A stretch of 64,000 nt of DNA from NCBI GenBank assembly GCA_024642725.1, contig JAHEAO010000010.1, forward strand, positions 1 to 64,000, in the 5' to 3' direction. Of the stretch, positions 9,225 through 17,089 are shown piece after piece (within the stretch, counting starts at the first letter, position 1; each line of letters opens with the position of its first letter). The translations under genes were made by a program, and so were the position numbers. Source of the DNA: Paracoccaceae bacterium (GTDB lineage: Bacteria > Pseudomonadota > Alphaproteobacteria > Rhodobacterales > Rhodobacteraceae). The notes under the pieces are model-generated. The model had not been told where the DNA came from. It saw only the letters and a program-made list of their open reading frames with translations, and did not search any database.

Positions 9225-9676
9225 TGAGCGGAATCGATCATATCTCCAGACGAATATTGCAGGTGCTGGCCCGCGAGGGCCGGATCAGCAATATCGAACT
9301 GGCAGACCGGGTCGGCCTGTCGCCATCGGCCTGCCTGCGACGGGTGCAGGAGTTGGAGCGGTCCGGCGTGATTGCGGGCTACAGGGCGGTTCTGAACCCT
9401 GCCGCTCTGGGCGTCGGATTTGTGGCCTATGTGACAGTCGGCCTGTCGGAACATTCCAAACACGCGCAGGACAAGTTCGAAAAGTCCATTTCCCGATCGC
9501 CTGAAGTGCGTGAATGCCACAACATCACGGGCAGCGTTGAATACCTGTTGCGGGTCGAAGCCCGCGACTTGGCCGATTTCAAGCATTTCCATACGGAAGT
9601 CCTTGGCGCGCTGCCGCAGGTCAAGAGCATCACATCCTATGTCGTGATGGGATCTCCGAAGGATGAACGCGGCTAA
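9224..9676 (+). CDS. Lrp/AsnC-family transcriptional regulator
   Basis: Regulator of 150 residues with an N-terminal winged helix-turn-helix (ISRRILQVLAREGRISNIELADRVGLS...) and a C-terminal RAM/ACT-like effector domain (VECHNITGSVEYLL-type core, LPQVKSITSYVVMG). It probably senses an amino acid and controls the divergent LysE-family exporter; this is inference from position. The stop overlaps the convergent agmatinase gene by four bases. Confidence 0.9.
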   Translation: MSGIDHISRRILQVLAREGRISNIELADRVGLSPSACLRRVQELERSGVIAGYRAVLNPAALGVGFVAYVTVGLSEHSKHAQDKFEKSISRSPEVRECHNITGSVEYLLRVEARDLADFKHFHTEVLGALPQVKSITSYVVMGSPKDERG

Positions 9677-10623
9677 CGCGCGTGGTGCAGGATGCGCCCG
9701 ATCGTGTTGAGCAGCAGTTGCGCGGCAAGAATCGCCGTGGTTCCGGTATGGTCATAGTCCGGCGCGACCTCGACGAGGTCGATGCCGACGATGCGCTGGC
9801 GCCGGGCGACGCCCGCGATCAGCTCCAGCACCTCGTAATAGGTGAACCCGCCGTGGCTGGGCGTGCCGGTGCCCGGCGCGATGGAGGGATCGAAGCCGTC
9901 GATGTCGATGGTCAGGTAGATGTCGGTCTTTTCCGGGATGCGCGCCAGCACCGCATCGGTTCCCAGCGTGCGAATCTGGCGGACTGACAGGATGTCTGAC
10001 CCCATCTTGCGGGCGTCGTCATAGCCTTCCTTGGCAGTTGACGAGACATTTCTGATGCCGAACTGCGAGAGGCCGGTGACGTAAGGCAATTCGGCGGCGC
10101 GGCGCATCGGGTTGCCGTGGCCGAAGCGCACGCCGTGGCGTTCGTCGACAAAGTCGAGATGGGCGTCGAATTGCAGGATGTGGATCGGGCCGTGTTCTGA
10201 AAAAGCGCGCACGCAGGGGATATTGATGGAGTGATCGCCGCCCAGCACGACAGGCAAAGCGCCGGATTTCAGAATCGCGCGGACGCCGGTCTCGATATTG
10301 GCGTGGCTTTTGATCGTGTCGGTATGGACGATATCGGCATCGCCGATGTCCACGATCCTGGTGCCGGCACCGAGATAGGTGGTGTCATCCTCGTGGTCGT
10401 AGGCGCCGGCATGACCAAAGGCGAAAAGCGTCGACGCCTCGCGGATCGCGCGCGGGCCGAAGCGGGCGCCGGGCCGCCACTGGGTGCCGAAATCAAACGG
10501 TGCCCCCAGAATCGCGACGTCGGCGTCGATTGCCGACCAGTCAGGCTGATAGGGGTACTTGCCGAATGTCGCGATGCCGACAAAGGGCAGGTCAAGGCGG
10601 CCGCTTTCATATCCATGGCTCAT
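9673..10623 (-). CDS. speB: agmatinase/ureohydrolase family protein
   Basis: Mn-dependent ureohydrolase (316 residues). The binuclear metal motifs are all present: GGDHS, DAHLDF, and DIDGFDPS, with the later GID(L)VEV segment. The family cleaves agmatine to putrescine and urea, but relatives act on guanidinobutyrate, guanidinopropionate or formiminoglutamate, so the substrate is only likely to be agmatine. I chose the ATG at 10623 because AAGGA precedes it; the six-codon longer start has no ribosome site. It is convergent with the lrp gene. Confidence 0.85.
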   Translation of the reverse strand: MSHGYESGRLDLPFVGIATFGKYPYQPDWSAIDADVAILGAPFDFGTQWRPGARFGPRAIREASTLFAFGHAGAYDHEDDTTYLGAGTRIVDIGDADIVHTDTIKSHANIETGVRAILKSGALPVVLGGDHSINIPCVRAFSEHGPIHILQFDAHLDFVDERHGVRFGHGNPMRRAAELPYVTGLSQFGIRNVSSTAKEGYDDARKMGSDILSVRQIRTLGTDAVLARIPEKTDIYLTIDIDGFDPSIAPGTGTPSHGGFTYYEVLELIAGVARRQRIVGIDLVEVAPDYDHTGTTAILAAQLLLNTIGRILHHAR

Positions 10624-10735
10624 GCCGGTGTCCTTCCCCATCCCGCATTAATTCATGCTGGCGTGACTTTGACGGGATTTGCAGGCCGGTCGCAATGGCG
10701 AATTGACGGAATCCGAAACAGGCCGCTGCGGGGAC

Positions 10736-10775
10736 AAAAAAACGGCGGTGCTCAGGGAGGGCGAGCACCGCCGTT
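10736..10775 (-). terminator. intrinsic terminator at the end of the DUF1127-sRNA transcript
   Basis: A 13-bp perfect stem (GAGCACCGCCGTT with its complement) closes a 9-nt loop and is followed on the minus strand by seven T residues. It is also the fourth hairpin of the sRNA array. Confidence 0.9.
10741..10775 (-). ncRNA. cuckoo/CcsR-like sRNA 4 (terminator-proximal stem-loop)
   Basis: Last of four hairpins; perfect stem, loop GCCCUCCCU carrying an anti-Shine-Dalgarno core. In Rhodobacter sphaeroides, homologous RNAs (CcsR1-4) are processed from the 3' part of a DUF1127 mRNA. Confidence 0.7.
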
Positions 10776-10781
10776 CTGGAC

Positions 10782-10814
10782 ACGGATACTTTGGGGGAGG
10801 ACCGAAGTATCCGT
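10782..10814 (-). ncRNA. cuckoo/CcsR-like sRNA 3
   Basis: Ten-base-pair perfect stem (ACGGATACTT with AAGTATCCGT) enclosing the loop CGGUCCUCCCCCA on the minus strand. The stem sequence is unrelated to the other three hairpins; only the C-rich loop is shared. Confidence 0.72.
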
Positions 10815-10820
10815 ATTGTT

Positions 10821-10854
10821 GCGGCGACATCAGGGAGGAGGTCGATGCCGCCGC
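10821..10854 (-). ncRNA. cuckoo/CcsR-like sRNA 2
   Basis: Eleven-base-pair stem with one mismatch (GCGGCGACATC against GATGCCGCCGC). The minus-strand loop contains CCUCCUCCC, an exact copy of the motif that names the R. sphaeroides CcsR family. Confidence 0.75.
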
Positions 10855-10860
10855 TCTTTA

Positions 10861-10891
10861 CAGAAAGCTCAAGGGAGGAGAGAGCTGTCTG
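10861..10891 (-). ncRNA. cuckoo/CcsR-like sRNA 1 (next to DUF1127)
   Basis: Ten-base-pair stem with one mismatch (CAGACAGCTC against GAGCTTTCTG on the minus strand). The loop is UCUCCUCCCUU. It begins about 10 nt after the DUF1127 stop codon, so it is surely on the same transcript. Confidence 0.7.
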
Positions 10892-10901
10892 ATCCGAATT
10901 C

Positions 10902-11117
10902 TTACTTGCCGAAAGCTGCTTCGCGGGCGATGTCGCCGATCATCGAGCGGTTAAGCCCGAGATCCGCCAGATCGCGGTTCGACAGCCGGCTGAGTTCGCG
11001 AACCGTTTCACGGTAAACGCGCTGTTGTGCATTGAAAGCAGACCAGTCCTTGGCGAATTTCGAGATACGCTCGAAAATGCTCGGGGCGATGCTGCGGGTT
11101 TCAGTTGCGAATGCCAT
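10902..11117 (-). CDS. DUF1127 small basic protein (CcaF1-like)
   Basis: A 71-residue protein with a C-terminal DUF1127 motif (YRETVRELSRLSNRDLADLG, then RSMIGDIAREAAF). In R. sphaeroides the homologous protein upstream of the CcsR RNAs (CcaF1) is an RNA-binding protein that affects sRNA maturation; the same role here is inferred from the identical arrangement. The ATG at 11117 is preceded by AGAGG; the longer ORF start is not used. A weak stress-sigma-like promoter (TTGTGC, 15 bp, CTATCT) can be drawn about 55 bp upstream but is not convincing. Confidence 0.85.
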   Translation of the reverse strand: MAFATETRSIAPSIFERISKFAKDWSAFNAQQRVYRETVRELSRLSNRDLADLGLNRSMIGDIAREAAFGK

Positions 11118-11213
11118 TTTAGTGCCTCTTAGGTATCTGTTGTCTGGAGCTTCGTTCTCCGTTGACACCAAGATAGGTGAATGCTGCGGGTGCACAATAG
11201 GGCGCGTCGACAA

Positions 11214-11228
11214 TGCTGCTATGCAGCA
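11214..11228. promoter_or_regulatory. palindrome TGCTGCTATGCAGCA upstream of DUF1127
   Basis: Perfect 6-3-6 inverted repeat about 100 bp before the DUF1127 start. It could be an operator or the start of a leader hairpin. No regulator assigned. Confidence 0.3.
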
Positions 11229-11947
11229 AATGCATAAGTAAAACTGACCTAAAGTCAGGCAGTTAGATCAATTTCCGGGCAGAATGTTAGCGGTCACGGG
11301 AAAGGGCTGCTTTCGAATGTGGCACAAGGCCTATTCTCGCGGCGTTTTGTGAGAATCTGACCGGATCAGGGATTTCACTGGGTGGCTTGTGGGCCAGATA
11401 TGCGAGTCGAATCACGGTTCTGACCGACCGTTGGCGGCAATCCGTTTACCCGATCTGGCCCAGCAGGCGGCCGGTCCCGAAAAAAATCCGACTTTTTTGG
11501 GAATTCGCGGGAAACCATCTTCTGGTCAGTAAATTGTCTATATTTAGTAGATAACTTTCGGATCAATACAATTTGTCGCGCCTAAAAGCTTGTGGAACCC
11601 ACCAGATTTTGCCCGAGGGGGGTCCCAAAAACTATATATGCCCGCGATGTCCCATATTTTTCTATTGATTTCCATGAATTCCCATGCCATCCCTAATAGC
11701 ACGATGAGGACGGGCAAAACGGGGCGACCAAGACCCCAAACTCCCAAAGTCAGGTTTCATACAGGCACCCGCTTTCATCGAACCAAGAGATCCGGCGCGC
11801 GAGCGAGCAGACATCCCCCCAGGTGGCGCGCGCAGTCGGACACCCCAGAAATGGGACGAGGGCGGCGGGTTGATCAGTGGCAGCAGATCAATCCGCCGTT
11901 TCCATGTCTGGGGCCCGAAGGGGTAGGAAATAAGGAGCCGCGGGACA
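11229..11947. other. long intergenic region between DUF1127 and mraZ
   Basis: About 720 bp with no convincing gene; it must hold the divergent promoters of the DUF1127-sRNA unit and of the dcw cluster. It is visibly more AT-rich than its surroundings between about 11500 and 11700. It contains three GANTC methylation sites within about 60 bp (11353, 11404, 11409) and the TCCCA array at 11650. ORFs drawn across it are shadows. Confidence 0.7.
11650..11694 (-). promoter_or_regulatory. probable MraZ operator: five TGGGA-like repeats with 10-bp period
   Basis: On the plus strand TCCCA, TTCTA, TTCCA, TCCCA and TCCCT start at 11650, 11660, 11670, 11680 and 11690. Read on the minus strand these are TGGGA-type boxes separated by 5 nt, the arrangement bound by MraZ in E. 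coli. A candidate -10 box TAATAG overlaps the downstream end. Confidence 0.6.
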
Positions 11948-12451
11948 GTGGCGCGAAGGTTCAGAGGCGAAAGCCAACACAAGGTCGATGTGAAGGGCAG
12001 GGTGTCTATCCCGGCCCTGTTTCGCCGTGTGCTGGAGGCTGGCGACCCGGACTGGACCGATGGCCTGCGCCCGCAACTCGTCATCGTGTACGGCGATCAT
12101 CGCCGCAAATTCCTGGAATGCTTCACGATCGAGGCGATCGACGAGGTCGACGACAAGATCAGCAAGATGCCGCGCGGCACGATGGAACGCCGGATGCTGG
12201 AACGGCTGATCCACGGCCAGTCGCACCCGACCGAAGTCGATGGCGACGGCCGTTTGGTGCTGCCCCAAAAGCTGCGCGAGAAGATCGGCCTGGACGATGA
12301 GGCGTTTTTTATCGCCTCTGGCGACACGTTCCAGATCTGGAAGCCGGAGACCTACCAGTCCGAAGAAGCCGCGAAGACCGAGAAGTGGCTTGATGAACTG
12401 CCGGATGATTTCGACCCCCTCAGCCTGCTGGACAGGGTCGAAGGAGAATAG
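11948..12451 (+). CDS. mraZ: division/cell wall cluster transcriptional repressor MraZ
   Basis: First gene of the dcw cluster; 167 residues with two AbrB-like halves: VDVKGRVSIPALFRRVL and VDGDGRLVLPQKLREKIG, each with the family DxxGR core. MraZ forms a ring and binds tandem TGGGA repeats at its own promoter; such repeats are seen about 250 bp upstream. The start is GTG with AAGGAG about ten bases ahead. The C-terminal extension (EEAAKTEKWLDELPDDFDPL) is typical of alphaproteobacterial forms. Confidence 0.95.
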   Translation: MARRFRGESQHKVDVKGRVSIPALFRRVLEAGDPDWTDGLRPQLVIVYGDHRRKFLECFTIEAIDEVDDKISKMPRGTMERRMLERLIHGQSHPTEVDGDGRLVLPQKLREKIGLDDEAFFIASGDTFQIWKPETYQSEEAAKTEKWLDELPDDFDPLSLLDRVEGE

Positions 12452-12454
12452 GGT

Positions 12455-13453
12455 ATGGCCGTGAAAACACGCGCGAACCCTACAGAGAAACCCCATATTC
12501 CCGTTCTGCTGCGCCCGCTTCTGAAAGCCGTGGCACCGGTGTCCGGCGTCTGGCTGGACGGAACGTTCGGGGCGGGCGGCTATGCGCGCGGGTTGCTGGA
12601 GGCCGGGGCCGACACGGTGATCGGCGTTGACCGCGACCCCGCGGTATTCGACATGGCCGCGGCATGGGCCGGGGACTACGGCGACAGGCTGAAACTGGTC
12701 AGAGGCACGTTCGGGCGGCTTGACGACTATGCGACCGATCTGGACGGGGTGGTGCTGGATCTGGGGGTTTCCTCGATGCAGCTCGATCAGGCGGAGCGCG
12801 GGTTCTCGTTCATGAAGGATGGCCCCCTGGACATGCGGATGAGCCAGTCCGGGCCATCGGCCGCTGATCTGGTGAACGAGGCCGATGAAGGTGAATTGGC
12901 CGATATTCTTTATCAATACGGCGAAGAGCGTGCGTCGCGCAGGATCGCGCGGGCGATTGTCGCGGCACGTGACGAGGGGCGGATCGAGACAACGGGCGCG
13001 CTGGTCAGGATCGTCGAGAAATGCCTGCCGCGTCCGAAGCCGGGGCAGAGCCATCCGGCAACCCGCAGCTTTCAGGCGATCCGGATCGCGGTGAACGATG
13101 AATTCGGCGAGCTGGTTTCGGGGCTTGAGGCGGCAGAGCGGGCGCTGAAGCCGGGCGGCAAACTGGCGGTTGTCAGTTTTCATTCGCTCGAAGACCGGAT
13201 CGTCAAGCGGTTCTTGCAAGCGCGCGCGTTCTCGGGCGGCGGCGGCAGCCGTTACGCGCCCGAAGTGGCAGCAGCGGAACCCGCGTTTGAAGACCTTTCG
13301 AAAGCGATCGGTCCCGACAGGGATGAGTTGGAAGAAAACCCGCGCGCGCGCTCTGCAAAGCTGCGCGTTGCCGTCAGGACGACGGCCCCGGCCGCGCCGG
13401 TGGATCGGGCGGCACTGGGGATGCCGGGATACAAGAAGGAAGGAAAGCGGTAG
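12455..13453 (+). CDS. rsmH: 16S rRNA (cytosine(1402)-N4)-methyltransferase RsmH
   Basis: SAM-dependent methyltransferase (MraW) of 332 residues, modifying C1402 in the ribosomal P site. It shows HIPVLL, the SAM-binding [14 protein letters not shown], the [12 protein letters not shown] and [15 protein letters not shown] signatures, and the C-terminal [10 protein letters not shown]. It starts 3 bp after mraZ, with AAGGAG inside the mraZ end. The ftsL start codon follows its stop directly. Confidence 0.97.
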   Translation: MAVKTRANPTEKPHIPVLLRPLLKAVAPVSGVWLDGTFGAGGYARGLLEAGADTVIGVDRDPAVFDMAAAWAGDYGDRLKLVRGTFGRLDDYATDLDGVVLDLGVSSMQLDQAERGFSFMKDGPLDMRMSQSGPSAADLVNEADEGELADILYQYGEERASRRIARAIVAARDEGRIETTGALVRIVEKCLPRPKPGQSHPATRSFQAIRIAVNDEFGELVSGLEAAERALKPGGKLAVVSFHSLEDRIVKRFLQARAFSGGGGSRYAPEVAAAEPAFEDLSKAIGPDRDELEENPRARSAKLRVAVRTTAPAAPVDRAALGMPGYKKEGKR

Positions 13454-13801
13454 ATGCGGTCGATGTTGTTTGTTCTGTCGGCGCTGGCGGTGATGGCACT
13501 GGGGTTTTGGGCCTATCAGGAGAATTACAAGACGCAATTGGCGATCCGCAACGTCGAGGATGTCCAGCAAGAGATCGGTTCCTTGCGCGAAGAGCTTGCG
13601 GTGCTCAGGGCGGAATGGGCCTATCTGAACCGCCCCGACAGGCTGCAGGAACTGGCGGACCTGAACTTTGACCGGCTGGGGCTGTTGCCGCTGATGCCCG
13701 AGCAGTTCGGGCGCGTTGATCAGATTTCCTACCCGGTGGAGGTGCTGGGTCCGGTGGTGAACCCGATCGATGTCGTTGGCATTCTGGAGGCGTCGCAATG
13801 A
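13454..13801 (+). CDS. ftsL: cell division protein FtsL
   Basis: Small bitopic membrane protein (115 residues): a short cytoplasmic end, one membrane segment (about 4-20), then a periplasmic coiled coil (VEDVQQEIGSLREELAVLRAEWAYLNRPDRLQ) with the family LxxEWxxLxxPxRL signature. It joins the FtsQLB complex that activates FtsWI. The name is supported by size, topology and position between rsmH and ftsI. The stop overlaps the ftsI start (ATGA). Confidence 0.9.
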   Translation: MRSMLFVLSALAVMALGFWAYQENYKTQLAIRNVEDVQQEIGSLREELAVLRAEWAYLNRPDRLQELADLNFDRLGLLPLMPEQFGRVDQISYPVEVLGPVVNPIDVVGILEASQ

Positions 13802-15582
13802 TCCGCACCCCGCTGCGCCCGCTGGCCCGCATCCTGTCCGCCCGCCAGAACGGTGAGAACCCCGATGCGATCGAGCGCGAGAATATCCGGGTCCGTCACG
13901 AAGCGATGCGCGACAAGGCGCGGCGGCGCGCCGAGGGCCGCCTGCTGGTGATCGGCGCGTTCTTCCTGTTCGCGTTTGTTGCGGTCGGCGTTCGGATGGG
14001 GTCGCTGGCGTCAAGCCAGCCGACGGAACCGCATTCTGCAGGCACCGGCACCAGCATCGTTGCGCAACGTGCTGATATCGTGGATAGAAATGGCCGGATT
14101 CTGGCAACGAACCTGATTACCGATGCGCTGTATGCTCAGCCGCCCATGATGGTGGACAAGCCGCGCGCGGCAGCGGAGCTGGTCAAGGTGTTCCCCGATC
14201 TCGACGAGGCGATGCTGCTGAAGCAGTTCGAGAGCAACCGCAAGTTCATGTGGATCAAGAAGCGGATATCTCCTGAGCAGAAACAACTGGTCCATGACAT
14301 CGGCGACCCGGGTCTGCTGTTCGGTCCGCGCGAGATGCGGCTGTATCCCAATGGCAAGCTTGCCGCGCATGTGCTTGGAGGATCGTCCTTTGGGCGCGAG
14401 GGCGTGCATTCGGCGGAAGTGATCGGCGTGGCCGGGGTTGAAAAGACCTTCGACGATTTCCTGCGCGATCCCGCGATGGGCGGGGAGCCTTTGCAACTGT
14501 CGCTGGATCTGACGATCCAGACCGCGACGGAGCGGGTGCTTTATGGTGGCATGAAGCTGATGAATGCGCGCGGTGCAGCGGCAATTCTAATGGATGTGCA
14601 TACCGGCGAAGTCATAAGCATGGTCTCGTTGCCGAATTTCGACCCCAACACCCGGCCCAACCCGCTTTTGGCAGGGGTGCCGGCGGACAGCCCGCTGTTC
14701 AACCGGGCCGTTCAGGGTGTCTATGAACTGGGATCGACCTTCAAGATCTTCGCCGTGTCGCAGGCGCTTGAGGAACGGCTGGTCAACCCCTCGACGATGA
14801 TCGAGACCAAGGGGCCGCTGACCTGGGGCAAGTACCGCATCCGCGACTTTCACGACTACGGCAAGGAACTGAGCGTCACCGATGTTATCGTGAAAAGCTC
14901 GAACATCGGCACCGCGCGCATCGCGATGATGATCGGCGCCGAGCGCCAACAGCGGTTCATGGGCGCGCTCGGGTTCCTTGAACCAACAAAGGTCGAGCTC
15001 GTCGAAGCGCCCGGCGCGAGACCCTTGTCACCGAAGAACTGGTCGGAGATCTCGACGATGACGATTTCCTATGGCCACGGCTTGTCGGCCAGCCCGCTCC
15101 ATCTGGCGACGGCCTATGCCAGCATTCTGAACGGCGGCACCAAGGTGACGCCGACCCTGTTGAAGCAGGGCCATGTCGAGCCGGGGCCGCGCGTGGTGTC
15201 CGAATCGACCTCGGCCGCGGCGCGGAGCATGTTGCGGCAGGTCGTGCAGCGCGGTACCGCGAGTTTCGGCGAGGTTCCGGGCTATGCGGTGGGCGGCAAG
15301 ACGGGCACCGCGGACAAGCCCAAGGAACGCGGCGGCGGCTACTACAAGGACAAGGTCATCGCGACCTTCGCCAGCGTCTTTCCAGCCAACGATCCGAAAT
15401 ATGTGCTGGTCGTGACGTTGGACGAACCAGTGGAAACCTCGGGGTCCGAACCTCGCCGGACGGCGGGTTGGACATCGGTGCCGGTTGCCGCGGAAATCAT
15501 CCGCCGCATCGCGCCGCTTCTGGGCCTCAGACCCGAGATTGAACCGGGTGCGGTAGATAAGGTAACACTGACCTCGAATTAG
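13798..15582 (+). CDS. ftsI: septal peptidoglycan transpeptidase FtsI (PBP3)
   Basis: Class B penicillin-binding protein of 594 residues that crosslinks septal peptidoglycan. There is a basic N terminus, one membrane anchor at about 49-68, a dimerisation domain starting with an RADIVDRNGRILA segment, and the transpeptidase domain with STFK (catalytic Ser 313), SSN at 367-369 and KTGT at 501-504. It overlaps ftsL by four bases and probably works with FtsW further downstream. Confidence 0.96.
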   Translation: MIRTPLRPLARILSARQNGENPDAIERENIRVRHEAMRDKARRRAEGRLLVIGAFFLFAFVAVGVRMGSLASSQPTEPHSAGTGTSIVAQRADIVDRNGRILATNLITDALYAQPPMMVDKPRAAAELVKVFPDLDEAMLLKQFESNRKFMWIKKRISPEQKQLVHDIGDPGLLFGPREMRLYPNGKLAAHVLGGSSFGREGVHSAEVIGVAGVEKTFDDFLRDPAMGGEPLQLSLDLTIQTATERVLYGGMKLMNARGAAAILMDVHTGEVISMVSLPNFDPNTRPNPLLAGVPADSPLFNRAVQGVYELGSTFKIFAVSQALEERLVNPSTMIETKGPLTWGKYRIRDFHDYGKELSVTDVIVKSSNIGTARIAMMIGAERQQRFMGALGFLEPTKVELVEAPGARPLSPKNWSEISTMTISYGHGLSASPLHLATAYASILNGGTKVTPTLLKQGHVEPGPRVVSESTSAAARSMLRQVVQRGTASFGEVPGYAVGGKTGTADKPKERGGGYYKDKVIATFASVFPANDPKYVLVVTLDEPVETSGSEPRRTAGWTSVPVAAEIIRRIAPLLGLRPEIEPGAVDKVTLTSN

Positions 15583-15598
15583 GGCAAAGGGCGGGCAT

Positions 15599-17089
15599 AT
15601 GGCGGAGCGGGCAGAGACGAAATCGCTGGCAGAGCTTGGCCTGACCGCGCAGGGACGGCGCGAAGCCCGGATCAGCGGCCTGTCGGTAGACAGCCGCGCG
15701 GTCAGGCCGGGGCATCTGTTCGTCGCAATGTCCGGAACGCGTGTGCATGGCGGCGAGTTCATCCAGTATGCGTTGCGGATGGGGGCTGCGGCCGTGCTGA
15801 CCGACCGCGAGGGTGCGGCGATCGCGAAAGACGAATTGGCGGCGGCGGACGTGCCGGTGGTTCTGGCCGAGGATCCGCGTCAGGCGCTGGCCTATGCCGC
15901 GGCGCTGTGGTTCGGGCGGCAGCCGGAAACGGTGGTCGCCGTCACCGGGACCAACGGCAAGACATCCGTTGCGACCTTTACCCGGCAGATCTGGTCGGCG
16001 CTGGGCTACGCGGCGATCAATATCGGCACGACCGGGGTTGAGGGCGCCTACACCGCGCCTTCGGCGCATACCACGCCCGAGCCGATCACCCTGCACAGGC
16101 TGCTGGCCTCGGCCGCCGATGCCGGTGTGACACATGCCGCGATGGAGGCGTCGAGCCACGGGCTGGAGCAGCGGCGGCTGGACGGGGTGCGGCTGGCGGC
16201 GGCGGCTTTCACCAATTTCAGTCAGGACCATCTGGATTATCACGCCACGTTCGAGGATTATTTTGCCGCGAAGGCAGGTCTTTTCGACCGTGTTCTGCCC
16301 GAGGATGCCGTCGCGGTGGTCAATCTGGACGATGACCGGGGCCCCGATATCGCGGAAATCGCGCTGGACCGGGGGCAGGACCTGTTGACGGTCGGGCGCG
16401 GTATGGGCGCGCATCTGCGGATTGCCGGGCAGCGGTTCGACGCAACCGGGCAGAACCTTCGGTTCGAATGGAACGGCGAGCCTCATCAAGCCCGGCTGGC
16501 GCTGATCGGCGGTTTTCAGGCCGAAAACGTGCTGGCGGCTGCGGCTTTGGCCATCGGCGCCGGCGCCGCGCCGGACCAGGTCTTCCGGACCTTTTCCGAA
16601 TTGACGACGGTGCGGGGCCGGATGCAGCTTGCCGCGACGCGGGACAATGGATCTGCCGTTTTCGTCGACTATTCTCATACCCCCGATGCCCTGGCGACGG
16701 CGCTGCAGGCGCTCAGGCCGCATGTGATGGGTCGTCTGGTGGTGGTTTTCGGCGCCGGCGGGGATCGCGACACAAGCAAGCGGATTCTGATGGGGCAGGC
16801 CGCTGCGGAATATGCCGACGTGGTCATCGTCACCGACGACAATCCACGCTCGGAAGTGCCGGCTTCGATCCGCGCCATGGTCATGCAGGGCTGTCCGGAG
16901 GCGACCGAGGTCGGTGACCGGGCCGAGGCCATCCTGCGCGGGGTCGATGCGCTGCAGCCCGGTGATGCGCTCTTGATCGCTGGCAAGGGCCACGAGACCG
17001 GTCAGGTGATCGGCGACGATGTCTATCCGTTCGACGATGCGGAACAAGCAAGCGTGGCGGTTGCGGCACTTGACGGACGGGTGTCTTGA
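15599..17089 (+). CDS. murE: UDP-N-acetylmuramoyl-L-alanyl-D-glutamate--2,6-diaminopimelate ligase MurE
   Basis: ATP-dependent ligase adding the third residue of the stem peptide. The 496-residue chain has the N-terminal substrate domain (ISGLSVDSRAV), the ATP loop GTNGKTS near 117, the YSHTPDAL linker, and DNPR near 415, which marks meso-diaminopimelate rather than lysine specificity. It fits a Gram-negative wall. Its stop overlaps the murF start. Confidence 0.97.
   Translation: MAERAETKSLAELGLTAQGRREARISGLSVDSRAVRPGHLFVAMSGTRVHGGEFIQYALRMGAAAVLTDREGAAIAKDELAAADVPVVLAEDPRQALAYAAALWFGRQPETVVAVTGTNGKTSVATFTRQIWSALGYAAINIGTTGVEGAYTAPSAHTTPEPITLHRLLASAADAGVTHAAMEASSHGLEQRRLDGVRLAAAAFTNFSQDHLDYHATFEDYFAAKAGLFDRVLPEDAVAVVNLDDDRGPDIAEIALDRGQDLLTVGRGMGAHLRIAGQRFDATGQNLRFEWNGEPHQARLALIGGFQAENVLAAAALAIGAGAAPDQVFRTFSELTTVRGRMQLAATRDNGSAVFVDYSHTPDALATALQALRPHVMGRLVVVFGAGGDRDTSKRILMGQAAAEYADVVIVTDDNPRSEVPASIRAMVMQGCPEATEVGDRAEAILRGVDALQPGDALLIAGKGHETGQVIGDDVYPFDDAEQASVAVAALDGRVS

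Noticed and set aside
11590-12300. 236-codon ORF starting upstream of mraZ
   Set aside because: It overlaps mraZ in another frame and crosses the proposed operator; composition is Arg/Pro-rich.
11888-14107. 739-codon minus-strand ORF across mraZ, rsmH, ftsL and ftsI
   Set aside because: It is antisense to four clear dcw genes, has no recognisable domain and has the Arg/His/Gln-rich composition of GC-rich shadow frames.
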